The notes under the pieces: generated by a model
Seen by the model: the letters and a program-made list of their open reading frames with translations, nothing else
What the model was told of the DNA's origin: nothing
Database searches by the model: none
Assembly: GCA_963775975.1 (NCBI GenBank)
Contig: CAVZKX010000003.1
Location: 248,001-312,000 of the forward strand
DNA length: 64,000 nucleotides
Direction: 5' to 3'
Source: JANXQG01 sp963775975
Lineage (GTDB): Bacteria > Planctomycetota > Planctomycetia > Pirellulales > Thermoguttaceae
Made by a program: the position numbers and the translations under genes
In this document: positions 46,105 through 56,636 of the stretch, piece by piece
Layout: every line of letters begins with the position of its first letter
Numbering within the stretch: the stretch's first letter is position 1

Positions 46105-48392
46105 ATTGATAGTTCTCCACGTAAACGCAAGACGGCTGGAGACGCTCCACCACCTCGGAGAGTTTTGTCGTGCCGTTGGTGCTGGCCACATGGGGAATCT
46201 TCTTACGGATAAAGTCGGGGGGAAACTTATCCTTGTTTTCCTTGATGAATTCGATCAACTTTGAGGCGGGAATCGCCATGCCGTAGCTTTCGCTCAGTTC
46301 TCCGCCGGTCCCGGTCTTGCGGCTGTTCATGCCGGCGATGCAACATCCGGCAACGCTGCAAAGCGGCCCGCCGCTATTGCCGTGCTCGATCTTGCAGTTC
46401 GTGACCAGGAAGCCTTCTCGATCGTCGATGCCGCTAACCAAGCCGTTCGTGAGGGTCGACCACGAGTTCTCGCTCAGCATGCCCGGCCAGCCGAAGGCAC
46501 AGACTTCATCACCGATCTTCACATCCTTGGCGGCGAAGGGGATCGGCGGAAGCTTTTTGTCCTGGGGCAGGTCGATTTTGAGGATGGCCATGTCGCCGTC
46601 GGCATTGTCCGCCACGACGTGGGCCAGGAACCTCTCTTCGTCGCCGTTGAGATGCACCATGACCTTCTTGGCTTCGGCGATAACGTGGTGGTTAGTCATG
46701 ACGTAGTTGCCTTCGGCGATGCAGAAGCCCGAACCGGAACCGTGGGGAAATGCCTCTTCCTGCCCCGCCTTGCCCGATACGGTGCGCTCGACCTGGGCGA
46801 GCATATGCCGGACATAGGCACTTTTCGCCGGGTAAGCTTTTGCTTCTTCGCATTTCTTTTTGGCGGCCTCTTTTTCTCCGATTTGCACCAGCAGCACGGC
46901 GGCGACAACGTGGAGCGTTGCACCGATGTCGGCATGTTTCTCTGAAACTGTGCCGCGTCTTCCAGCGATCGAACTCCGCAACCTCTTTCTTCGCGTTGTC
47001 GGGATTGGCGTGCGCATGGGCAAATCTAATCATCCACAAATTCGCTTCTTGCTCGGTAACTTCAAGGCTTCCTCCCTTGGGAAGCTTCGCCGCCCAGCCT
47101 TGAATCGTGTGCTGGTAAATGCCGTCCAGCCTGTTAAACTCCAGAAAACTGATCGCCTCTTGGAGACTTGCGGAATCCGGCTTGTCGCCTCCGGCTTTGA
47201 TTTTGTCCAACAACGAAAAAAGCGTCGTGCGGTCCTTTTGCCACTTGTCCATCAGCGCCAGGAAGGGCGTGATTCCGTTGATCGTGTAGTCTTCCATGAT
47301 TCCGAATGGCCTGGCGTCCTTATCGGTCACGACCACCGTGGGAAAAGCCGTGATGCGGAACTTTTTTGTAAATTCCCGGTTTCGATTCAAGTCGTGGACC
47401 TTCTGCTTCGCCTCGTCCTTTTCGGGATTGTCGATGTAGACGCAGACATATTCCTTGGCAGCCCGCTCGGCGAATTCGGAGTTGGTAGCGATCGCTTCGA
47501 TAAAACGCGACGAGTGATACTGGCTGGCCTTGGCGTCGGAGGCATCGAACACGATGAGTACGTTCTTATCCTTATCCGCGGCCGCTTTCCTGGCCGCGGC
47601 GAAGTCCTGCTCCCAGTCGATGCCGTGATTTTCGGCTTCCCACTGCGTCACGTTAAAGTCGTCGTCCTCGGTCAGCGGACGCGAAAATTCCTTCGTGACG
47701 AAGCCTTTTCGCTCCAGCACGAAATGATACGGCTGCAGCAGTTTCGGCAGCATGATCTTGAATTCGCCCGAGGCGGGCACGGGTGTCAATTCGCCATTCA
47801 CGGTGAGCGTCGCCCCGCTACGTTCGCTCTCCGGCCACTTGAACGTGAAGCCAATCATGGGCACGCTCGGATCGACTCCCGGCCTGGCTGGCTTCTTCAT
47901 TTCGGAGGCAGTGGGCAGACCGTCCGGTTTGGCGCGCATGTAATACAATTCGCCCCCGATAATTCCCGCGATGGCGAGACAGACGCAGGCGAGTCCGGCG
48001 ATCAGCAATCCGGAAGTTGATTTTTTCTTCTTGGGGTGCTGCCCGTGCGCCGGCGGCTTCGCGCCGATGCCCGGCCCGGCGGGCTCATCGCCCGGTACGG
48101 AACCATCGTGAATCTTAGCGCGCTGCTTCCCGGACCGCTCGCCGTGATGCTTCCGTACGGCAGCGTCGTCGTTGAGAAAGCCAAGTAAATTGTCGTCTCC
48201 GGATTGCGCAAAAGCCATATCTCCATTGTCGTCGCCAGCGTCGATGGAGGCCGCAGCGACGGGCACGACCGGCGCCGCCGCGGGAACGTGGACCGCGGCG
48301 CCGCACTTGGGACATTTGATCTTATGGCCGGCATACTGATCGCCGACCTGATACTTCGCCTTGCACGACGGACATTGGCAGATTACTGACAT
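46103..48392 (-). CDS. Zinc-ribbon, membrane, thioredoxin-like and trypsin-like serine protease multidomain protein, frameshifted
   Basis: About 760 residues. Residues 4-32 (CQCPSCKAKYQVGDQYAGHK, then IKCPKCG) are a CxxC...CxxC zinc ribbon of the MJ0042 type. Near 130-152 is one membrane segment (LLIAGLACVCLAIAGIIGG). Near 265-380 is a thioredoxin-like fold (KNVLIVFDASDAKASQYHSS, FRITAFPTVVVTDKDARPFG) that lacks the redox CxxC. After a helical region the sense changes frame near 46960. The C-terminal trypsin-like domain has His in NYVMTNHHVIAEAKKV, Asp in DGDMAILKIDLPQ and Ser in IEHGNSGGPLCSVAG. The ribbon faces the cytosol and the protease the periplasm if the segment spans once. ATG at 48392. 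Confidence 0.78.
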
Positions 48393-48611
48393 CGGTCGCT
48401 CCTGGCTCGAAGTCTCGTAGGGATGATAGCCTATGCAACGTGACGCGACCCCCGCGGGTTTTGCGACAATTAGTCCGCGAGGAGAAGGGACGCAATCCCT
48501 TCCATTATCGCCCTCGTCTACTTCCCTTGCAAGCCAGAGGTGCGGAAATCTGACGGGAAGCCGCCAGGCGGCCATTTGGGCCGAATTCAAGTTTATTTTC
48601 GACGTAGTAAA

Positions 48612-51600
48612 TCAGTCGTGGTCCTTGGGGCGGTCGCTGCCATTGGCCTTGCTGACGTATGGCGTCTGGCGCTTATAACTTGACAGGCGCTCGGAGATCA
48701 ACTCGGCCAGCGGTTTATTCCCTTGGCTGTTGGCCAGATTGATTGCCACCTCGGCGGCCTGAACCGCGGCAGGGAATTGCCCATTCAAGGCTAAGGCGGC
48801 CGCCAGCGCGTCGAGCGCCAGCGGGTCTTGTTGTTTCGTCATTTTGACGGTGAGGTCGGCGATGCCGAGGGCCGCTTGTGGGTCGCGCAATTGCGGTTCT
48901 GGGCTGGTTGCGAAGATCCAGGCCATGGCAATCCATGCGCGAACCGCCTGCTCGTGTTTTCCATTGCTCTCGAATCGCTTGCCGAATTGTTCGGCCAGTT
49001 GCCGCCGCGCGGGGTGGGGCGGAGCGGGCAGCTTGCTAAGCCATAGGCGGATGACTTGCTCGCCGTCGCGGTAGTCGCCGTGGAGGAAAAGCTCTTGCGC
49101 CAAGCGGTCTATAGCCGGCATATTGTCGGATTTGACGGCAATCGCCTGTTTCATGTACTTGACGGCTTCTTCGAAATTGCCCTGGGCCAAGGCGATTCGC
49201 CCCAAGCCGAAGTAGGCCTGGCTGAAGTTTGCCAGTGCGTCCCTGTCGACATCCGGAGCAAAGAAGGAAAGGATTTTGGCGTAGTGCTGCGTAGCTTTGT
49301 CGTACATCGCTTTGTCATTCGCACCCAATTGCGTATAGACTTCGCCCAAGTTGAGATGTGCTTCCAGCAGCGACGGATCGAGCTGAACCGACCTTTCGAA
49401 CTGGTCGATGGCCTGATCGAGCTTGAGTTTCTGCAGTTCGCGCAGGGGTTTTACCTTGGCCGCTTCGGCGGGGTCGGTCTTGCCCTTGGCCTCGGCGGCA
49501 TTTGCTTCCAACTCGGACTGTTGGCTTCGACGCAGCAAGACACGGCCGAGATTGTTATGCGGACGCGGGGAGATGTCTTTCAATCGCGTAGCCTCGCCCA
49601 AGTGATGTTCGGCAAGGTCGAGAAACCTCTTGCTCTCCGCCGGGTCGGTAGTCTGGCTGGCAGCCTCGGAGTAGGCGTAGCCCAGGTTGCTATGAATGTC
49701 GGTGGCCGTGGGGCGCGACGTTATGCCATGAATCCAGCTCTTCTTGGCCTTGTCCTTGTATTCAAGCATTTCCTTGTCGTATTCCTGCGCTTCTCTGAGT
49801 TTTGCCTTCCCTCAGAAGCTCGTCGCGCTTTTCCTGTCTCTTTTGCCCTTCCTTCCACAGATAAACGCCGTGGTTGTTGAGCATGTTCCAGTTGTCCGGC
49901 TCGACCTCCAGGGCGTGTACAAGATGCGTTTCCACATCGCTCCAGGATTGAATCTGGTAGTTTGTCCATGAGATCCAAGTAGTGAGGACCAAGACCGCGC
50001 CGCCGGCCGTGGCAAAGAGCAGCGTCGGACGCCACCGCGGGAAACGGTCTAGTAGCTCGCCGATCGTCCAAACGATGGCCACGAACAGGCCTACGTAGGG
50101 GACATACGTGTAGCGGTCGGCCCATCTTTGTTCGCCCACTTGGACGAAGCCGATCACGGGAATAAGAAGGCCGGCATACCATAACCAGCCGAAGGTCAGG
50201 TAACGGCGACCGAGGAAAAACGCCGCGACAGCCACGGTTGACAAAACGACGACAACAGCAAGTCCGAGCAAGAAAAATTCAGGCTCGACATACGGCAGAC
50301 CATTCTTATCCTGGGCGAGCAAGTGCAGCGACATCATCTTGCCCGGCCAGAACATTTTTCCGATATATACTCCGAACGACTTCATCACATTCTGCACGCG
50401 AAAGCCGATGGACAGGTCGTTGGTAGAGGCCATCGAGCCGCCCCATTTCTGCGCGAGCGGCGTCACCATGCTTGAAGCGCCAGCCAATGCGAACAGGGGC
50501 GCCTTTTCGACGAACAACATTGCGATGCGGATGATGGTGCGGAAAAGCGTCCGCGACCCTGAAAAAGTTGGTGCCTGTGCATAGACTGGCGCAGGCGCCT
50601 TCGCCGTTGCGGCCCTCGGCGACGCGATGCTCGGGCCGGATCGCTAATGGGGACCGCGGGTTTTTCCTCCTCGCGGGAAGCGCCGACGTCCATTCGTCCC
50701 AGCGGCCAGAAGTCGATCAGCAGCATGATGGCGGGCAACGTTACCAGCATCGGCTTCGCCAGAAGGCCGATGGCGTAAAGCACAATCACGAAGCTGTACA
50801 GAGCAAGGTTTCGCCGCCGACTTGACACCGCATCCACGGCCAAACTGCCAAAGGCGATAAAGAGCCCTATGGCGAACTCGGAGCACCATATCCGTTCCAT
50901 CAGCGTTTGCAGCGGGGTGTTATACCAAGCCGGCGGCGCGGGCGGCTCCGGCGGCGACAAGACGATCCAGTGGAGGACGATCATCAGCGCCGCGACGCAG
51001 CAGGCGAAGACCGCGCACTGCGCGGCAATGGTGCGGCGCCGCTGGATTGCAGCCACGACGGCGGCGGCGACTCCCAAGAGCGCGAGTGTGCCGCCGATCG
51101 AGTTGATCCAGCGCTGGGCAGGGCCATCCGCGAACTTCCCCGTAGACCAGAGCCCGGCGAGCATCACGGTTCCCACGACGGCGAATGCGAGTATCGTGCC
51201 GCTGTATTTCAGAAGCCTGGTTCGACCGGACTGCAGCGCGAACACTATCACGGCGACAAGGCCAAGTATCAAAGCCGTTCCGAAATATGCCAGGTACTCG
51301 GCGGCAAGATGAAACCCATCATACGCTACGGGCAACATCGCGTCCCAGTGCCTATCCCTAAGGAAGTTAGCCTGCTGTGAATACCAGTCCGGAGAATTTG
51401 TCGGCAAGTAAAAGCCGGCACGCTTTAGGAATTCGACTTGCCGCGGGAACCACTGCAGCACGTCGGCTGCGAGCGGAAGGCGGTTCTGCTGAAACCACAC
51501 GACCTGAATCTTGTACCAATAACACTGGTTGAACCAGAGCCAGGCCAGCATGCCAATGATCGCGGCGAAAGTCGCGGAGAAGAGAACGAAACCGCCGCCG

Positions 51601-52361
51601 AACCGCGCTGTGCGGCTGTAGCTCACATAGGCATGGAGCGTCAGCAGGCCGAAAAAAGTGCTCAACACGTCCTTGCGCTCGGCCACCCAGGCCACCGATT
51701 CGACGTGCATCGGATGGACGGCGAACATCGCCGCCACGGCCGCGCTTCGCCACGATTTGCCCGTCATCCGCCAAAACAGCCCGAAAAACAAGAGCGTGTT
51801 CAACGAGTGCAGGATGATGTTCGTGATATGATGCCCGCCGGATCCAAGATAGTCACCTGGTTCGAGGTCCTTGGGCTTCTTGCTGCCGTATAACTGTACG
51901 TCCAACATGTGCGAGAGCCAGGTGAGCGGATGCCAGTTGCTCTGTTCGAAGGAGGTAAACGCCCAGTAGACGCTCGCCTTAGTGTCCTCGACATACCTGT
52001 GCCTTAACGCTTGACGTTCTTCCAGGGTCAACGGCGGATCGCCCGGCTTTCGGTCACGCTCCGGGCTTTTGAACAACGGCAGGCCACGCAAAACGTCCAA
52101 GTTTTCGCTGATATACCCCGGGTCGTCAAAATATACGAATTCAAACCGCCAGACGCTAAAATAAGCGGTCACAACAAAAAACACCAAGAGGGCCGAGATC
52201 AGCGATTCGCGCGTGGTCCAGCGAATGTCCGGCCGAACGACCGGCTGCGGCGTTTGCGGCTGGACCGGCGGCGTACGATAGAGATTCTGGACCTTCTCGG
52301 CCATGCTTGGACGTGGAGCATTCGGCTGCGCCGGCCAAAGCCAGTCTCGCGGCGCAGCCAT
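48612..52361 (-). CDS. TMTC-like membrane protein with TPR domain, frameshifted
   Basis: About 1240 residues read in three frames. The N-terminal membrane part (52361 to about 50600) has at least ten hydrophobic segments, with HHITNIILHSLNTLLFFGLF and HPMHVESVAWVAERKDVLST, hallmarks of the TMTC/DUF1736-type proteins related to GT-C mannosyltransferases. The frame changes near 50560-50640, where the sense continues LFVEKAPLFALAGASSMVTP, and again near 49790. The last 380 residues are TPRs (HNNLGRVLLRRSQ, AHLNLGEVYTQLGAND). Family members O-glycosylate exported proteins or move lipid-linked sugar. Two indels break the record, but the pieces join without loss. Start at 52361 chosen; 52409 is an alternative. 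Confidence 0.75.
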
Positions 52362-52527
52362 TTTAAGAGCTTGTCTGAATATGCGGTAAACATTTACTAT
52401 AATCGACATGGGCCATAATGTAAACGTGCGCGACTGCGCATGGTGCCGATGACTATGAAACCGGTCATATATCCCATATTCTGCAAACTAACTGACCTTT
52501 CCAGCCAAGAACGCCTCGGATCAGCCT

Positions 52528-53172
52528 ATGGGAGACCTCAACCGACTTTTTCAAAACAATCGAGAGTGGGCCGAGGAAATCCGCCGCCGCGATCCCGAGT
52601 TTTTCCCCACGCTCTCCCGCCAGCAGTCGCCCAAGTACCTTTGGATCGGCTGCTCCGACAGCCGCGTGCCGGCCAACGAGATCGTCGGCCTAATGCCCGG
52701 CGAGCTTTTCGTCCATCGCAACGTGGCCAATGTCGTGGTGCATACCGATCTGAACTGCCTCTCGGTGATCCAGTTCGCGGTCGATTTCCTCAAGGTCAAG
52801 CATATCATCGTATGCGGCCATTACGGCTGCGGAGGCGTGCGGGCGGCCTTGCGGAACGACCGCCTCGGCCTGATCGACAATTGGCTCCGCCATGTTCAGG
52901 ATGTTCAGGAGAAGCACGCGGCCCAGATTGCCGAACTGGCCGATCCGGAGGCCGCCTGCGATCGGCTATGCGAGCTTAATGTCATCGAGCAGGCGCTGGA
53001 TGTCTGCCAGACCACGGTCGTCGGCGACGCCTGGCAGCGCGGGCAGGACCTGACGGTCCACGGCTGGATATACTCGCTTGCCGACGGATTATTGCGCGAC
53101 TTGAAGATCTCGATCGCCGGGTTGACTGAAATTGACAACGTCTATCAGCGCGCGCTAGCCGCGCTGAGATGA
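52528..53172 (+). CDS. can: Beta-class carbonic anhydrase
   Basis: A 214-residue enzyme that converts CO2 to bicarbonate. The zinc ligands are in CSDSRVPANEIVGL (Cys near residue 42, with the Asp-Arg pair) and CGHYGCGGVRAALRN (His near 98 and Cys near 101). The C-terminus (VHGWIYSLADGLLRDLKISI) matches the family, and the length is normal for Can/CynT. It is transcribed away from the TMTC-like gene. ATG at 52528; the sequence between 52362 and 52527 holds the divergent start region. Confidence 0.95.
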   Translation: MGDLNRLFQNNREWAEEIRRRDPEFFPTLSRQQSPKYLWIGCSDSRVPANEIVGLMPGELFVHRNVANVVVHTDLNCLSVIQFAVDFLKVKHIIVCGHYGCGGVRAALRNDRLGLIDNWLRHVQDVQEKHAAQIAELADPEAACDRLCELNVIEQALDVCQTTVVGDAWQRGQDLTVHGWIYSLADGLLRDLKISIAGLTEIDNVYQRALAALR

Positions 53173-53239
53173 AATGGTGGGACTCGCTTGCGCTCGGCCC
53201 ACCCTACTGAACCGACTACGTCAAAACTGTGGGCTATTG

Positions 53240-53330
53240 AAGCCCGACGCGCAAGCGAGGCCGGCGCCGGACAAGAGCCTCGCTTGCGCGTCAGGCTTCG
53301 ATGTCGCGAACTGGTCCCACTGTTTTGCCC
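53240..53330. repeat. Repeat family F with conserved tail
   Basis: Arms AAGCCCGACGCGCAAGCGAG and CTCGCTTGCGCGTCAGGCTT. The tail TTCGATGTCGCGAACTGG is nearly identical to the tail of the copy at 10507. It lies between the convergent carbonic anhydrase and DUF1614 genes. Confidence 0.85.
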
Positions 53331-53346
53331 TAGATGGCGTACTGCG

Positions 53347-54015
53347 TCACGCCAGCAGCACTGCGACAATGCCCGCCAGGAAGACGCCGTCGGCTACTCC
53401 CGCACCGCCGATCGAGGCGACCGGGGTGCCCAAGTCGCGGATCACGCCCAGGTTGAGAATGTCGGCGCCTAACAGGGTGCCGACGCTGCCGGCGATATAG
53501 GCTACAGGAGCAGCGTGTTTCCGCGAGATGAGGATCGCAGAAAGCGCCGCGACTATTGGCGCGACCAGCGGCGAGATGGCGATTCCCATGCCGGGAACGG
53601 GATGCGCCATCCGGTTCGTGACCAGCGTCACGATCAGAACGGCCGCCGCGCTTTCGGCATAGATCTCATTGCGCGCGAGCAAGTAAAGCGACAGCACCAC
53701 CGGGATCACCGCGCCGCCCAGGTTGACCGCCAGGATTGTTTTGTCCTGCTGCTGCACGACGGGCACGGGATATTGCATGCCAAGGAACCAGACGGTATTC
53801 GTCGTCTCGATGAGACGCGCTGGGAATTCGGCGATCGGGATGTTAATCGCGCTGCCGCCCAATGTTAGCAGGAGAATTCCGAGGACGTAGTTGCGATGGA
53901 TGCCCATCTTCTCGTAGGCATAGCTGATCACTCCTACCTGAATGAGAGCGACGACGCCAACAAACACGAGGCCAAGCAGTACCATGAATGGCGGCGTGAC
54001 TGGAAAACCGTGCAT
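53347..54015 (-). CDS. DUF1614 family membrane protein
   Basis: A 222-residue protein with about seven hydrophobic segments. It begins HGFPVTPPFMVLLGLVFVGV, and motifs such as LGGSAINIPIAEFPAR and NLGGAVIPVVLSLYLL match the DUF1614 (COG4089) family. C-terminal phrases IAGSVGTLLGADILNL and SIGGAGVADGVFLAGIVAVL complete it. The function is unknown; some members sit near transport or energy genes. ATG at 54015, preceded by GAGGAG. It is divergent from pgi, with about 170 bases between the starts. Confidence 0.85.
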   Translation of the reverse strand: MHGFPVTPPFMVLLGLVFVGVVALIQVGVISYAYEKMGIHRNYVLGILLLTLGGSAINIPIAEFPARLIETTNTVWFLGMQYPVPVVQQQDKTILAVNLGGAVIPVVLSLYLLARNEIYAESAAAVLIVTLVTNRMAHPVPGMGIAISPLVAPIVAALSAILISRKHAAPVAYIAGSVGTLLGADILNLGVIRDLGTPVASIGGAGVADGVFLAGIVAVLLA

Positions 54016-54188
54016 GGCAATCTCCTCTCAATTGAACCATCTCTTCCCGCCAAGATCGCGGGCTGATTTGCTCCTACCCTCATTGTAGCGATACGTCCAC
54101 TTGGGACAATCGCGGGGATTGCAGCCGCCGCACGGGCGACGTACAATTCCGCCAGTTTCTCCTTCATCTTTGCGAAAGGAATATAGCG

Positions 54189-55826
<1,638 letters not shown>

Positions 55827-55845
55827 TGGCTTGGTTTATGCACAT

Positions 55846-56187
55846 TCAAAGTGCCGAAGGACTTGGTTCGTCGAACTCGGCATTTAAGAAAAGCTGACGC
55901 GCGTTCGTAGAGCGTTCCTCCAATTCCGACGGCGAGAATGTAAAGAGGCTCACGATATCGGCTTGTGTTCGCTCTGGCAGTCGAGCAAGATGCGGTTCGA
56001 CCAATTCGTCGCGCTTTTCCAACGATAAACCTTCAAACCGCGGATCGATGACGCGAACACGGATCGAGGCCGAATTGTAGCGATAGACATCGGCCTTTTG
56101 AAATCCGGCATCTAGGAGCAGACGTTCCACGCCGCGAGTCTCGTCGGTACGTTTAGCCTCCCAAACTGGAACAGTCAAATTGATCAT
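55846..56187 (-). CDS. Small protein coupled to HEPN-like gene
   Basis: A 113-residue protein starting MINLTVPVWEAKRTDETRG. The central part (YNSASIRVRVIDPRFEGLSL, then EKRDELVEPHLARLPE) looks alpha/beta, with a faint similarity of layout to BolA-like proteins (strand, RFEGLS, then helix). No motif is firm. Its start overlaps the stop of the HEPN-like gene by 4 bases (ATGA), so the two should be made together. Partner role in a toxin-antitoxin-like pair is a reasonable guess. Confidence 0.6.
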   Translation of the reverse strand: MINLTVPVWEAKRTDETRGVERLLLDAGFQKADVYRYNSASIRVRVIDPRFEGLSLEKRDELVEPHLARLPERTQADIVSLFTFSPSELEERSTNARQLFLNAEFDEPSPSAL

Positions 56188-56591
56188 GGCAATTGGCCCT
56201 CAACCCAATCGTAAATGGCTTTCGCCGTTTTTAAAAAAGCAACGGTTTCACCTGTGTCGCGCCGACCGGTTTCGTACCGTAGATCGGTAGCCCAATCGAA
56301 TCGCCGCATCCGCTTGGCAAGAGCGAGCGGAAGCGAAGTGCCCAAATTGCGCAGCTTACCGAGTAGCACATCCGGCCGGTGCATCGTCGCACCCGCTGTG
56401 ATACGTTTAAGTATATCAGGTTTGTCCGGATCAGGCGCCAAGTTCAAAATCAGTGCTTTGAGCGAGCATTCGACCGCGTAACCGCCAATGTATTGCGCGT
56501 CCAAGGTGAGTTTTTCGCGAAGCAAGATGCCGGCCGTTGTCAGCCGCTGGCCCGCCACCTTCTGAAAGTCTCGGCTGGTTGTCGGCTGCAT
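56184..56591 (-). CDS. HEPN-like protein
   Basis: A 135-residue all-helical protein starting MQPTTSRDFQKVAGQRLTTA. The phrases AQYIGGYAVECSLKALILNL (about 32-51) and FDWATDLRYETGRRDTGETV (about 96-115) resemble HEPN proteins that pair with nucleotidyltransferases or other small proteins. The R-x(4-6)-H ribonuclease motif is not clearly present, so activity is uncertain. The ATG at 56591 avoids an unlikely upstream extension (MFPVSWRNW). Its stop overlaps the next gene's start. It begins 45 bases after the end of the PEPCK-aminotransferase gene on the same strand and may be part of that transcript. Confidence 0.6.
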   Translation of the reverse strand: MQPTTSRDFQKVAGQRLTTAGILLREKLTLDAQYIGGYAVECSLKALILNLAPDPDKPDILKRITAGATMHRPDVLLGKLRNLGTSLPLALAKRMRRFDWATDLRYETGRRDTGETVAFLKTAKAIYDWVEGQLP

Positions 56592-56636
56592 GAATTGACC
56601 CCAATTCCTCCATGACACTGGGAACATGCGCCGCGG

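Noticed and set aside
46860..48020. A 386-codon plus-strand frame opposite the zinc-ribbon protease gene
   Set aside because: The opposite strand carries the zinc ribbon, thioredoxin-like and protease motifs. This frame has no domain.
52362..52527. A promoter with TATAAT at 52398 for the carbonic anhydrase gene
   Set aside because: The closest -35-like box (TTGTCT at 52371) is 21 bases away, too far for a standard promoter, so I did not annotate it.
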